Shown: positions 50,405 through 61,567, counted from the stretch's first letter. The stretch is 64,000 bases of DNA from Ceratopteris richardii (GCA_020310875.1 CM035430.1:103273431-103337430); one strand, 5' to 3'. The notes: generated by a model not told the origin, from the letters alone. A program made the numbers and translations.

Positions 50405-53400
50405 TCAATTGTCCTTGATTTCCTGCAAGCCAATCATCAACTTGAATCTACTTAACTTCGTACCATCAAGAGCTTTCGTCAACATGTCTGCACATTGCAT
50501 ATCTGTAGAAACATAGGATAGTTGAATATCCTTGCTCAATAGCTTCTCCCTTACATAATGGTAGTGGACTTCAATATGCTTGGTTCTAGCATGGTATACC
50601 GGATTAGCTGCTAGATGTAGTGAGCTTGTGTTGTCACCAAAGATGTGAGGTGTTGAAGAATGAAGTCCAAGATCTGTGTACAAAGATTTTAACCACATGA
50701 TTTCTTGAGTTGCATTAGCCAAACCTCTATATTCAGCTTCAGTAGAAGATAATGCCACGGTTGGTTGCTTCTTCGATGACCAAGAAATGATTTTTGAACC
50801 TGCAAATGATATATACCCTGATGTGCTTCTTCTATCATCTTTAGATCCGGCCCAATCTGCATCTGAGTAGACCTTTAGCTCAATATCTGAAGTATATGAA
50901 TAAAACAAACCTTCATTCATGGTCCCCTTTAGGTACTTGAGGACTCGCTTGGCCGCTTCCATATGTGGTCTTCTCGGCTTATGCATAAACTGACTCAATA
51001 TGCTAACACTATAGCATATATCCACCCTTGTGAGTGTTGCATAGTTTAAACTTCCAACCAAGCTTTGATAGCTTGTGATGTCTTCAATTGGCTCTCCTTC
51101 ATAAGCACTAAGCTTATGATTTTGCTCCATAGGTGTACCTGCACACTTTGTATTTTCCATCTTGAACTTGACGAGCATGTCATGGACATACTTCCTTTGT
51201 GTGATGTATATACCTGAATCTGTGTAGATCAACTCCAATCCAAGAAAATAAGTGAGTGGTCCGAGGTCACTTATTTTGAACTCCTCCTTCATTTGACTCT
51301 TTACCTGTTTGATTCCTTCAAGATCATTGCCTGTGATAATAATATCATCAACATACACACATAAATAGATCACTTCAGATCCATTCCTCTTTATGAACAA
51401 AGAGGTATCCGCCTTGCTAGCTTTGAATCCTTGGTCCTGCAAATAAGTAACCAATCTGAAATTCCAAGCTCTTGGAGCTTGCTTCAATCCATACAAAGCT
51501 TTCTTTAGTTTGCATACATAGTTAGGATGATGTGCATCCTCATATCCAGGAGGTTGTGCCATATACACTTCCTCAGAAATCCATCCATTCAAGAAAGCAT
51601 TCTTTACATCAAGTTGATAAAGATTCCAATTTCTAGATGCAGCAAGACTAATGAGAACCCTAATTGTAGGCATTTTTGCAACAGGAGAGAAAGTCTCCTC
51701 ATAATCAATACCATGGGTTTGAGCAAACCCTTTAGCAACTAACCTTGCTTTGTGTCTATTTATACTTCCATCTGGATTCCTCTTGATTTTGTATATCCAT
51801 CGAGATCCGATTATCTTCATAGATGGCTTGTTAGGTACAAGCTCCCAAGTGTCATTCTCCTTCAAGGCTTCCATTTCTTCATCCATTGCATCTCTCCAAG
51901 CTTTCTTGCTTTGTGCTTCTTCAAATGTGGTAGGTTCTTCATTGGTTGAATCCTTTGCAATGTAGATTGAGTGCTTGGTGACCAAAGAAGTATCATAACC
52001 AAACCTCTCTGGTTTCTTCTTCTCCCTCGAAGACCTTCTAAGTGGTTGATGTGAGCTCTCGGGTCCATATGTAGCATCCTGCATCTTTGCTTTACCTTTG
52101 TTCTTCCATAGCTTTAGTCTTTCCAAGTCTTCTAGGTCAATCTCCGAATCACTTTCTTCAATCTGCTTTGGCTCCTTTGGTTGAAGTGATGGAAAATCTT
52201 CATCCAAGTCATATGGCAGCTTCACTTTCCTGTCATCATCAAACCATGATTTGTTTTCATCAAAAATTACATCTCTACTCACAGAAAATCCTTTATTGGT
52301 TGGATTGTACAATCTATATCCTTTTTGGTTTTGATCATAACCAATGAATACACACTTCTCTGCCTTGGGATCCAATTTCCCTCTTACTTGAGAAGGAATG
52401 TGAGCATAGGCTAAGCATCCAAAGATTTTACAATGCTCTAGACTAGGTCTTCTTCCATTCCACACTTCATATGGAGTGGTTCCATCTAGTGACTTAGATG
52501 GAAGTCTATTTATGAGATATGTGGCTGTCGACACAGCCTCTGCCCATAGGTAGTTCGGCAATCCCTTTTCATTGAGCATGGACCTTGCAGCTTCGACAAT
52601 AGCTCTGTTCCTCCTCTCTGCTACACCATTGAGTTCGGGTGTATACCTTGTAGTGACTTCCCTTTTAATGCCTCTTTCATGCAAGAAGGCATCAAATTCA
52701 AAAGAGAAGTATTCTCCTCCACCATCTGATCTGAGTCGTTTCAAAGTCCTACCTGTTTGGTTTTCAACAAGAGCAATATACTTCTTAAAGCAATTAAACA
52801 CTTCATCCTTGTGCTTCATGAAAAACAGAATGGTCCACCTGCTACAATCATCTATGAAAGACACATAATATCTTGAGCCTGATATAGATGGCTCCTTACT
52901 TGGACCCCACACATCCGTGTGCACTAGATCCAAAGGATTTTGATACATATATCCTTTCTTATTGAAAGGTTGTCTATGAGCCTTGCCGAGTTGACAAGCT
53001 TCACACTTATAAATCATGTGTTGCCTTGTGATATTAGGCAAACCAAGTACACTTTGGTCCCTGCAAATCTGTTTGAGTGTCCTCTCACCAATGTGAGCAA
53101 GCCTTTTGTGCCATATCTCCAACTCTGTTAGAGTTTGAGATCCATAGCTAAACAAAGCTATGTTCTTTGTATCTTCCACTTCAAAAGTGAAAAGCCTTCC
53201 TGTCTTTTCTCCTTTGGCAATCCTTCGAAAGCCTTGCCTTGGGTCTTCAACATATGCTCCAAATCGATTGAATCTAACCTGCAATCCTTTTTCAACAATC
53301 TGTCCAACACTTATTAAATTTTTGGTAATTGTAGGGACATACAAGACTTTGCTTAAGAGGTTCATATTCCCATCTGATGTCTTCACATTACCTATCTTCT

Positions 53401-54613
53401 CCACTGAGTGCTTTGTGTCATCTCCTGTCTGCACTTCATGCTTGTTATGAGGATCTTCCAAATCAGAAAGTAAAGCCACATTTCCTGCTACATGGTTCGA
53501 GCATCCCGAATCAATGTAAAATATGTGATCAGCATCCTTACCCTTCTTCGTTGATAGATTCATAATCAATAATGAATCTTCTTGACTTTGGTCCTCTGCA
53601 TAGTTATTGTAATCTCTTCTTCCTCTATGGCCACTTTGATAGTTGTTGTTGTTGTTGTAATTGTTGTTGTAGTAATTGTTGTTGTAGCCTCCATTGTACC
53701 TGCCTCTATTTGATTCATAGCCACCTCTATTGAATCCTCTTCCTCTTGAGTTCCTCGGGTTCCTGAAACATTCTTGAGTAGTATGGTTAGATAAGCCACA
53801 TATGTTGCAAGGTTGAGATGATTGGAATCTCCCCCTGCCTTGCTTTCCACCTCTGCCTCTTCCTCTAGCTCTTCCTCTACCTGCAAAGTTTGCTTGGAAA
53901 GAGCTTCCTTCATCTTCATTCTTCCTATTCTTTAACTTGTCCTTGACCTTAGCTTTATCAGAATATAAGGCAGAAGTTTGATTACCTCTTGAGGACTCAC
54001 CACCTTTGCTAATCTTTGCTTCATGAGTGAAGAGTTGGCCCATGAGTGTGTTGAGGTCGGGTACATGCATATCCATGTATAAATCCATGGCTGTTGTGAA
54101 TGACTCCCACTTGTCGTCTGCTTTGATTCCATTCATGATTTGTCTTATGATTTGCTCCTCTTCAATTACCTCTCCAATGCTTCCAAGTTGGTCGGAAATC
54201 TCCTTCATCTTTGTGACATAATCAGTCACATTTTGCTTCGGGCTTTTCTTCATTGTTGTGAACTCCATCCACAATTGGTTCTTCCTTGCTCGAGTGTTGG
54301 AAGAGAAGAAAGAAGCAAGTGCATTCCAGGTTTCTCTTGATGTCTTGCATCCCTTGACATGAGGTAAAAGAAAATCAGAGATTGAGTTTAGAATATAGGA
54401 CCTTGCAAGTGCATCCTTCGAACACCAATTCGAAAGTCCTTCCACTTCTTCATGTGATGGTTGCCCTTTGTTCCTCATGGTTGGCATTGCTTCATCTCCG
54501 GATATGAATCCATATAGATTCCTTCCTTGAAGGTAAGCCTCCATCCTTAGAGACCATGCCGGGTAGTTGTTTCGATCCAATTTGTCAATTGTTGATGGAA
54601 ATCCATCTCCCAT
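50405..54613 (-). CDS. Copia-3 unit 2 gag-pol, 1402 aa
   Basis: Same protein as at 45050-49258 except residue 300 in the Gly/Arg-rich region after the zinc knuckle, which is Glu here and Gly in units 1 and 3 (one base, near 53715). All catalytic motifs are present. This single private difference is useful: it shows the middle unit is a distinct copy in the sequence and not a pure repeat of one unit's reads, though it does not exclude a sequencing error. Confidence 0.97.
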   Translation of the reverse strand: MGDGFPSTIDKLDRNNYPAWSLRMEAYLQGRNLYGFISGDEAMPTMRNKGQPSHEEVEGLSNWCSKDALARSYILNSISDFLLPHVKGCKTSRETWNALASFFSSNTRARKNQLWMEFTTMKKSPKQNVTDYVTKMKEISDQLGSIGEVIEEEQIIRQIMNGIKADDKWESFTTAMDLYMDMHVPDLNTLMGQLFTHEAKISKGGESSRGNQTSALYSDKAKVKDKLKNRKNEDEGSSFQANFAGRGRARGRGRGGKQGRGRFQSSQPCNICGLSNHTTQECFRNPRNSRGRGFNRGGYESNRGRYNGGYNNNYYNNNYNNNNNYQSGHRGRRDYNNYAEDQSQEDSLLIMNLSTKKGKDADHIFYIDSGCSNHVAGNVALLSDLEDPHNKHEVQTGDDTKHSVEKIGNVKTSDGNMNLLSKVLYVPTITKNLISVGQIVEKGLQVRFNRFGAYVEDPRQGFRRIAKGEKTGRLFTFEVEDTKNIALFSYGSQTLTELEIWHKRLAHIGERTLKQICRDQSVLGLPNITRQHMIYKCEACQLGKAHRQPFNKKGYMYQNPLDLVHTDVWGPSKEPSISGSRYYVSFIDDCSRWTILFFMKHKDEVFNCFKKYIALVENQTGRTLKRLRSDGGGEYFSFEFDAFLHERGIKREVTTRYTPELNGVAERRNRAIVEAARSMLNEKGLPNYLWAEAVSTATYLINRLPSKSLDGTTPYEVWNGRRPSLEHCKIFGCLAYAHIPSQVRGKLDPKAEKCVFIGYDQNQKGYRLYNPTNKGFSVSRDVIFDENKSWFDDDRKVKLPYDLDEDFPSLQPKEPKQIEESDSEIDLEDLERLKLWKNKGKAKMQDATYGPESSHQPLRRSSREKKKPERFGYDTSLVTKHSIYIAKDSTNEEPTTFEEAQSKKAWRDAMDEEMEALKENDTWELVPNKPSMKIIGSRWIYKIKRNPDGSINRHKARLVAKGFAQTHGIDYEETFSPVAKMPTIRVLISLAASRNWNLYQLDVKNAFLNGWISEEVYMAQPPGYEDAHHPNYVCKLKKALYGLKQAPRAWNFRLVTYLQDQGFKASKADTSLFIKRNGSEVIYLCVYVDDIIITGNDLEGIKQVKSQMKEEFKISDLGPLTYFLGLELIYTDSGIYITQRKYVHDMLVKFKMENTKCAGTPMEQNHKLSAYEGEPIEDITSYQSLVGSLNYATLTRVDICYSVSILSQFMHKPRRPHMEAAKRVLKYLKGTMNEGLFYSYTSDIELKVYSDADWAGSKDDRRSTSGYISFAGSKIISWSSKKQPTVALSSTEAEYRGLANATQEIMWLKSLYTDLGLHSSTPHIFGDNTSSLHLAANPVYHARTKHIEVHYHYVREKLLSKDIQLSYVSTDMQCADMLTKALDGTKLSRFKLMIGLQEIKDN

Positions 54614-54626
54614 GTTGCTTGACTAT

Positions 54627-54638
54627 GCTCTGATACCA
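54627..54638 (-). other. Copia-3 unit 2 primer binding site
   Basis: Minus-strand TGGTATCAGAGC, complementary to initiator tRNA-Met. Confidence 0.95.
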
Positions 54639-54639
54639 C

Positions 54640-55717
54640 TGTGAAGAGAGATGGTGGATGCAATCCAAAGATGAGTAGGTGCCGCTACAACCAGCTTCAC
54701 ACCAGCCAACTGAGACTTCAGAGTTGATTAGTAGACCCTTTGAGCTTCCTAAATCCACCAAAATATCAGCCAAGTACTTTGGAACATGTATCCCAAAAGT
54801 TTAAGTCAAGACAGGCTAGTTGCGAAATGACTAGCTCCCAAAACTTGCTATTTTTGGACATACACCTGCTGGAAAAAATGAGCAGTGCTCTCAACCTGGA
54901 AGGAATTAGAAAAATTCCTTTTGGGCATAGCAAATAGACTTAGCAAGCTTCCTATTCCAAGTTAAAACACTTCAAATGATGGACTGAGCACTGAGAACAA
55001 GTTTCATCAAGTTCTGGAACATTCCCACAATTCTCGGGGCTCTGCAGAGATAGACCAGTAAGCAGTAAAATGCAGATATCTCCAAAAGTATAAATCCAAT
55101 GACCTTGAGAATTTATAGGTAGAAACTAGACAGTGAGAGCTATCCAACGCACTTTAAAACACTGAAAAAGGTTCAGTAAAACTCGAGATATGACCTTCTG
55201 AAGTTACTGCTCTGAGTGAGTATAGTAGAGAACAAAACAGAGAGGTAGATGATAATAAATGTATAGATTCACATATGATTACAACCACATTGGCAATGAA
55301 TCTTTGCACAATGGGAGTAGAATGATAGAGCTATGGAGTAAGCTCTTCAATCTCTACAAAATGACATGAAGTGGTCACGTACAAGGCTTGCTTATCGCCT
55401 CTTCCTTCTTGCTCCTTTTATAGCAATTCTTGGAGGGAGTTTTGAATTCGAATTCGAATGGCTCCACCTAAAAGTGATCCCCAAAGTTAGGAGAGATTCC
55501 CTCAGCTCAAAAATTCGTGATTTTGGTAGTTGGAGCCATGAATTTGCTTTTACATCATGGATGAGGTAAGCCATCCTTTTACTTTTTTCTTTTTCCATTT
55601 ACAAGAGATAAAATGTACTCTTTTACAAGAGGTGTTCACATGACTACTCATATGACTTACAAATGAGGATAATATCAAGCATATCAAGCATGTAGGCTTG
55701 GGCAAAATGCACCAACA
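54640..55717 (-). repeat. Copia-3 LTR 3 (shared)
   Basis: 1078 bp, appears identical to the other three. Shared by units 2 and 3. TATA box 55414-55423. Confidence 0.96.
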
Positions 55718-55731
55718 GCTCCCCCTCAAGC
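55718..55731 (-). other. Copia-3 unit 3 polypurine tract
   Basis: Same GCTTGAGGGGGAGC as in unit 1. Confidence 0.9.
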
Positions 55732-55759
55732 CTAACATGCTTGGCCTCCAAATAAGTCT

Positions 55760-58700
55760 TCAATTGTCCTTGATTTCCTGCAAGCCAATCATCAACTTGA
55801 ATCTACTTAACTTCGTACCATCAAGAGCTTTCGTCAACATGTCTGCACATTGCATATCTGTAGAAACATAGGATAGTTGAATATCCTTGCTCAATAGCTT
55901 CTCCCTTACATAATGGTAGTGGACTTCAATATGCTTGGTTCTAGCATGGTATACCGGATTAGCTGCTAGATGTAGTGAGCTTGTGTTGTCACCAAAGATG
56001 TGAGGTGTTGAAGAATGAAGTCCAAGATCTGTGTACAAAGATTTTAACCACATGATTTCTTGAGTTGCATTAGCCAAACCTCTATATTCAGCTTCAGTAG
56101 AAGATAATGCCACGGTTGGTTGCTTCTTCGATGACCAAGAAATGATTTTTGAACCTGCAAATGATATATACCCTGATGTGCTTCTTCTATCATCTTTAGA
56201 TCCGGCCCAATCTGCATCTGAGTAGACCTTTAGCTCAATATCTGAAGTATATGAATAAAACAAACCTTCATTCATGGTCCCCTTTAGGTACTTGAGGACT
56301 CGCTTGGCCGCTTCCATATGTGGTCTTCTCGGCTTATGCATAAACTGACTCAATATGCTAACACTATAGCATATATCCACCCTTGTGAGTGTTGCATAGT
56401 TTAAACTTCCAACCAAGCTTTGATAGCTTGTGATGTCTTCAATTGGCTCTCCTTCATAAGCACTAAGCTTATGATTTTGCTCCATAGGTGTACCTGCACA
56501 CTTTGTATTTTCCATCTTGAACTTGACGAGCATGTCATGGACATACTTCCTTTGTGTGATGTATATACCTGAATCTGTGTAGATCAACTCCAATCCAAGA
56601 AAATAAGTGAGTGGTCCGAGGTCACTTATTTTGAACTCCTCCTTCATTTGACTCTTTACCTGTTTGATTCCTTCAAGATCATTGCCTGTGATAATAATAT
56701 CATCAACATACACACATAAATAGATCACTTCAGATCCATTCCTCTTTATGAACAAAGAGGTATCCGCCTTGCTAGCTTTGAATCCTTGGTCCTGCAAATA
56801 AGTAACCAATCTGAAATTCCAAGCTCTTGGAGCTTGCTTCAATCCATACAAAGCTTTCTTTAGTTTGCATACATAGTTAGGATGATGTGCATCCTCATAT
56901 CCAGGAGGTTGTGCCATATACACTTCCTCAGAAATCCATCCATTCAAGAAAGCATTCTTTACATCAAGTTGATAAAGATTCCAATTTCTAGATGCAGCAA
57001 GACTAATGAGAACCCTAATTGTAGGCATTTTTGCAACAGGAGAGAAAGTCTCCTCATAATCAATACCATGGGTTTGAGCAAACCCTTTAGCAACTAACCT
57101 TGCTTTGTGTCTATTTATACTTCCATCTGGATTCCTCTTGATTTTGTATATCCATCGAGATCCGATTATCTTCATAGATGGCTTGTTAGGTACAAGCTCC
57201 CAAGTGTCATTCTCCTTCAAGGCTTCCATTTCTTCATCCATTGCATCTCTCCAAGCTTTCTTGCTTTGTGCTTCTTCAAATGTGGTAGGTTCTTCATTGG
57301 TTGAATCCTTTGCAATGTAGATTGAGTGCTTGGTGACCAAAGAAGTATCATAACCAAACCTCTCTGGTTTCTTCTTCTCCCTCGAAGACCTTCTAAGTGG
57401 TTGATGTGAGCTCTCGGGTCCATATGTAGCATCCTGCATCTTTGCTTTACCTTTGTTCTTCCATAGCTTTAGTCTTTCCAAGTCTTCTAGGTCAATCTCC
57501 GAATCACTTTCTTCAATCTGCTTTGGCTCCTTTGGTTGAAGTGATGGAAAATCTTCATCCAAGTCATATGGCAGCTTCACTTTCCTGTCATCATCAAACC
57601 ATGATTTGTTTTCATCAAAAATTACATCTCTACTCACAGAAAATCCTTTATTGGTTGGATTGTACAATCTATATCCTTTTTGGTTTTGATCATAACCAAT
57701 GAATACACACTTCTCTGCCTTGGGATCCAATTTCCCTCTTACTTGAGAAGGAATGTGAGCATAGGCTAAGCATCCAAAGATTTTACAATGCTCTAGACTA
57801 GGTCTTCTTCCATTCCACACTTCATATGGAGTGGTTCCATCTAGTGACTTAGATGGAAGTCTATTTATGAGATATGTGGCTGTCGACACAGCCTCTGCCC
57901 ATAGGTAGTTCGGCAATCCCTTTTCATTGAGCATGGACCTTGCAGCTTCGACAATAGCTCTGTTCCTCCTCTCTGCTACACCATTGAGTTCGGGTGTATA
58001 CCTTGTAGTGACTTCCCTTTTAATGCCTCTTTCATGCAAGAAGGCATCAAATTCAAAAGAGAAGTATTCTCCTCCACCATCTGATCTGAGTCGTTTCAAA
58101 GTCCTACCTGTTTGGTTTTCAACAAGAGCAATATACTTCTTAAAGCAATTAAACACTTCATCCTTGTGCTTCATGAAAAACAGAATGGTCCACCTGCTAC
58201 AATCATCTATGAAAGACACATAATATCTTGAGCCTGATATAGATGGCTCCTTACTTGGACCCCACACATCCGTGTGCACTAGATCCAAAGGATTTTGATA
58301 CATATATCCTTTCTTATTGAAAGGTTGTCTATGAGCCTTGCCGAGTTGACAAGCTTCACACTTATAAATCATGTGTTGCCTTGTGATATTAGGCAAACCA
58401 AGTACACTTTGGTCCCTGCAAATCTGTTTGAGTGTCCTCTCACCAATGTGAGCAAGCCTTTTGTGCCATATCTCCAACTCTGTTAGAGTTTGAGATCCAT
58501 AGCTAAACAAAGCTATGTTCTTTGTATCTTCCACTTCAAAAGTGAAAAGCCTTCCTGTCTTTTCTCCTTTGGCAATCCTTCGAAAGCCTTGCCTTGGGTC
58601 TTCAACATATGCTCCAAATCGATTGAATCTAACCTGCAATCCTTTTTCAACAATCTGTCCAACACTTATTAAATTTTTGGTAATTGTAGGGACATACAAG

Positions 58701-59968
58701 ACTTTGCTTAAGAGGTTCATATTCCCATCTGATGTCTTCACATTACCTATCTTCTCCACTGAGTGCTTTGTGTCATCTCCTGTCTGCACTTCATGCTTGT
58801 TATGAGGATCTTCCAAATCAGAAAGTAAAGCCACATTTCCTGCTACATGGTTCGAGCATCCCGAATCAATGTAAAATATGTGATCAGCATCCTTACCCTT
58901 CTTCGTTGATAGATTCATAATCAATAATGAATCTTCTTGACTTTGGTCCTCTGCATAGTTATTGTAATCTCTTCTTCCTCTATGGCCACTTTGATAGTTG
59001 TTGTTGTTGTTGTAATTGTTGTTGTAGTAATTGTTGTTGTAGCCTCCATTGTACCTGCCTCTATTTGATCCATAGCCACCTCTATTGAATCCTCTTCCTC
59101 TTGAGTTCCTCGGGTTCCTGAAACATTCTTGAGTAGTATGGTTAGATAAGCCACATATGTTGCAAGGTTGAGATGATTGGAATCTCCCCCTGCCTTGCTT
59201 TCCACCTCTGCCTCTTCCTCTAGCTCTTCCTCTACCTGCAAAGTTTGCTTGGAAAGAGCTTCCTTCATCTTCATTCTTCCTATTCTTTAACTTGTCCTTG
59301 ACCTTAGCTTTATCAGAATATAAGGCAGAAGTTTGATTACCTCTTGAGGACTCACCACCTTTGCTAATCTTTGCTTCATGAGTGAAGAGTTGGCCCATGA
59401 GTGTGTTGAGGTCGGGTACATGCATATCCATGTATAAATCCATGGCTGTTGTGAATGACTCCCACTTGTCGTCTGCTTTGATTCCATTCATGATTTGTCT
59501 TATGATTTGCTCCTCTTCAATTACCTCTCCAATGCTTCCAAGTTGGTCGGAAATCTCCTTCATCTTTGTGACATAATCAGTCACATTTTGCTTCGGGCTT
59601 TTCTTCATTGTTGTGAACTCCATCCACAATTGGTTCTTCCTTGCTCGAGTGTTGGAAGAGAAGAAAGAAGCAAGTGCATTCCAGGTTTCTCTTGATGTCT
59701 TGCATCCCTTGACATGAGGTAAAAGAAAATCAGAGATTGAGTTTAGAATATAGGACCTTGCAAGTGCATCCTTCGAACACCAATTCGAAAGTCCTTCCAC
59801 TTCTTCATGTGATGGTTGCCCTTTGTTCCTCATGGTTGGCATTGCTTCATCTCCGGATATGAATCCATATAGATTCCTTCCTTGAAGGTAAGCCTCCATC
59901 CTTAGAGACCATGCCGGGTAGTTGTTTCGATCCAATTTGTCAATTGTTGATGGAAATCCATCTCCCAT
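55760..59968 (-). CDS. Copia-3 unit 3 gag-pol, 1402 aa
   Basis: Protein identical to unit 1 as translated, including Gly at residue 300. It lies next to LTR 4, whose 5' position on the minus strand would supply the outermost promoter for the whole array. Transcripts starting there could in principle end in LTR 3, 2 or 1. Confidence 0.97.
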   Translation of the reverse strand: MGDGFPSTIDKLDRNNYPAWSLRMEAYLQGRNLYGFISGDEAMPTMRNKGQPSHEEVEGLSNWCSKDALARSYILNSISDFLLPHVKGCKTSRETWNALASFFSSNTRARKNQLWMEFTTMKKSPKQNVTDYVTKMKEISDQLGSIGEVIEEEQIIRQIMNGIKADDKWESFTTAMDLYMDMHVPDLNTLMGQLFTHEAKISKGGESSRGNQTSALYSDKAKVKDKLKNRKNEDEGSSFQANFAGRGRARGRGRGGKQGRGRFQSSQPCNICGLSNHTTQECFRNPRNSRGRGFNRGGYGSNRGRYNGGYNNNYYNNNYNNNNNYQSGHRGRRDYNNYAEDQSQEDSLLIMNLSTKKGKDADHIFYIDSGCSNHVAGNVALLSDLEDPHNKHEVQTGDDTKHSVEKIGNVKTSDGNMNLLSKVLYVPTITKNLISVGQIVEKGLQVRFNRFGAYVEDPRQGFRRIAKGEKTGRLFTFEVEDTKNIALFSYGSQTLTELEIWHKRLAHIGERTLKQICRDQSVLGLPNITRQHMIYKCEACQLGKAHRQPFNKKGYMYQNPLDLVHTDVWGPSKEPSISGSRYYVSFIDDCSRWTILFFMKHKDEVFNCFKKYIALVENQTGRTLKRLRSDGGGEYFSFEFDAFLHERGIKREVTTRYTPELNGVAERRNRAIVEAARSMLNEKGLPNYLWAEAVSTATYLINRLPSKSLDGTTPYEVWNGRRPSLEHCKIFGCLAYAHIPSQVRGKLDPKAEKCVFIGYDQNQKGYRLYNPTNKGFSVSRDVIFDENKSWFDDDRKVKLPYDLDEDFPSLQPKEPKQIEESDSEIDLEDLERLKLWKNKGKAKMQDATYGPESSHQPLRRSSREKKKPERFGYDTSLVTKHSIYIAKDSTNEEPTTFEEAQSKKAWRDAMDEEMEALKENDTWELVPNKPSMKIIGSRWIYKIKRNPDGSINRHKARLVAKGFAQTHGIDYEETFSPVAKMPTIRVLISLAASRNWNLYQLDVKNAFLNGWISEEVYMAQPPGYEDAHHPNYVCKLKKALYGLKQAPRAWNFRLVTYLQDQGFKASKADTSLFIKRNGSEVIYLCVYVDDIIITGNDLEGIKQVKSQMKEEFKISDLGPLTYFLGLELIYTDSGIYITQRKYVHDMLVKFKMENTKCAGTPMEQNHKLSAYEGEPIEDITSYQSLVGSLNYATLTRVDICYSVSILSQFMHKPRRPHMEAAKRVLKYLKGTMNEGLFYSYTSDIELKVYSDADWAGSKDDRRSTSGYISFAGSKIISWSSKKQPTVALSSTEAEYRGLANATQEIMWLKSLYTDLGLHSSTPHIFGDNTSSLHLAANPVYHARTKHIEVHYHYVREKLLSKDIQLSYVSTDMQCADMLTKALDGTKLSRFKLMIGLQEIKDN

Positions 59969-59981
59969 GTTGCTTGACTAT

Positions 59982-59993
59982 GCTCTGATACCA
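59982..59993 (-). other. Copia-3 unit 3 primer binding site
   Basis: Minus-strand TGGTATCAGAGC, complementary to initiator tRNA-Met. Confidence 0.95.
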
Positions 59994-59994
59994 C

Positions 59995-61072
59995 TGTGAA
60001 GAGAGATGGTGGATGCAATCCAAAGATGAGTAGGTGCCGCTACAACCAGCTTCACACCAGCCAACTGAGACTTCAGAGTTGATTAGTAGACCCTTTGAGC
60101 TTCCTAAATCCACCAAAATATCAGCCAAGTACTTTGGAACATGTATCCCAAAAGTTTAAGTCAAGACAGGCTAGTTGCGAAATGACTAGCTCCCAAAACT
60201 TGCTATTTTTGGACATACACCTGCTGGAAAAAATGAGCAGTGCTCTCAACCTGGAAGGAATTAGAAAAATTCCTTTTGGGCATAGCAAATAGACTTAGCA
60301 AGCTTCCTATTCCAAGTTAAAACACTTCAAATGATGGACTGAGCACTGAGAACAAGTTTCATCAAGTTCTGGAACATTCCCACAATTCTCGGGGCTCTGC
60401 AGAGATAGACCAGTAAGCAGTAAAATGCAGATATCTCCAAAAGTATAAATCCAATGACCTTGAGAATTTATAGGTAGAAACTAGACAGTGAGAGCTATCC
60501 AACGCACTTTAAAACACTGAAAAAGGTTCAGTAAAACTCGAGATATGACCTTCTGAAGTTACTGCTCTGAGTGAGTATAGTAGAGAACAAAACAGAGAGG
60601 TAGATGATAATAAATGTATAGATTCACATATGATTACAACCACATTGGCAATGAATCTTTGCACAATGGGAGTAGAATGATAGAGCTATGGAGTAAGCTC
60701 TTCAATCTCTACAAAATGACATGAAGTGGTCACGTACAAGGCTTGCTTATCGCCTCTTCCTTCTTGCTCCTTTTATAGCAATTCTTGGAGGGAGTTTTGA
60801 ATTCGAATTCGAATGGCTCCACCTAAAAGTGATCCCCAAAGTTAGGAGAGATTCCCTCAGCTCAAAAATTCGTGATTTTGGTAGTTGGAGCCATGAATTT
60901 GCTTTTACATCATGGATGAGGTAAGCCATCCTTTTACTTTTTTCTTTTTCCATTTACAAGAGATAAAATGTACTCTTTTACAAGAGGTGTTCACATGACT
61001 ACTCATATGACTTACAAATGAGGATAATATCAAGCATATCAAGCATGTAGGCTTGGGCAAAATGCACCAACA
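59995..61072 (-). repeat. Copia-3 LTR 4 (outer 5' LTR)
   Basis: 1078 bp, appears identical to LTRs 1-3. Followed by the GATTT target duplication. TATA box 60769-60778. Confidence 0.96.
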
Positions 61073-61077
61073 GATTT
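61073..61077. other. Copia-3 array target-site duplication, right
   Basis: GATTT, matching 43925-43929. Confidence 0.92.
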
Positions 61078-61151
61078 GGCCCGAGGCATTCGAATATCAG
61101 AACACACCCTCGCTTAGGAACTACTCCAGAATTACATCCGACAGACCGCAT
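61078..61151 (+). other. Gypsy-C tail right of Copia-3
   Basis: 74 bp that continue the Gypsy-C tail: the plus-strand reading LARGIRISEHTLA matches LARGLRIGEHELA in Gypsy-F at 61751-61933. This proves the array lies inside Gypsy-C. Gypsy-F begins at 61152. Confidence 0.85.
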
Positions 61152-61423
61152 GTCACTCCAGCACAATGGTGAGTACCAACGTGAGAAGATTCACCTCATA
61201 TTTGTCAATCTGTGGAGACGTGAGGACTAGTATGAAGACTATGAGCAAGTGAAGGCACAAGTGCGTGAGTGAGAAGCACACAAGCATGCACACACATACA
61301 CACACACGCGCACACAAGGCAAGAACAAGGAGAGGAACAATGGAGTTCTTTGCATTAATCAAAGGGTCTCTTACATAAGCTCAATTCACAAACAATCTAA
61401 CCCCAAAAATGAGCTCTCTAGCT

Positions 61424-61433
61424 CTTTTTATAG
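61424..61433 (-). promoter_or_regulatory. TATA box in Gypsy-F LTR
   Basis: CTATAAAAAG on the minus strand followed by AGCTAGAGAGCTC. Confidence 0.65.
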
Positions 61434-61567
61434 TTTTCTAACTAGCTTTGGTCTTGTCCAGACCTAGTGTCCGGCCTAGTTAAAAATTAGGTTCTAGAGT
61501 CTATTTGAGGGCTCAAACAGAGTCTAAAAATTATGAAAATTGATATGTCGCTAGTTCTAATACTCCT

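Larger units (their letters stand above)
43930..61072 (-). mobile_element. Copia-3 tandem array: four LTRs, three full internal regions
   Basis: 17,143-bp minus-strand array with an exact 5355-bp period: LTR 43930-45007, internal 45008-49284, LTR 49285-50362, internal 50363-54639, LTR 54640-55717, internal 55718-59994, LTR 59995-61072. Neighbouring units share one LTR. All three internal regions look whole, each with primer site, polypurine tract and a 1402-codon gag-pol. LTRs look identical by eye. The only coding difference I found is one residue in the middle copy. The insertion interrupts the tail of Gypsy-C between LEAD and LARG readings. Confidence 0.96.
30257..61151 (+). mobile_element. 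Gypsy-C: plus-strand element with third ORF, split by Copia-3
   Basis: Ty3/Gypsy element of the Gypsy-B family in the opposite orientation: 5' LTR 30257-30905, tRNA-Asp primer site, palindrome-rich leader, gag from 32802, degraded pol to 39490, and a large third coding region 39551-43783 in the env position. Copia-3 (43930-61072) interrupts its tail. The tail resumes at 61078 and is cut at 61151 by Gypsy-F. Its 3' LTR is therefore outside the window. Gag and pol have several breaks. Confidence 0.92.
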
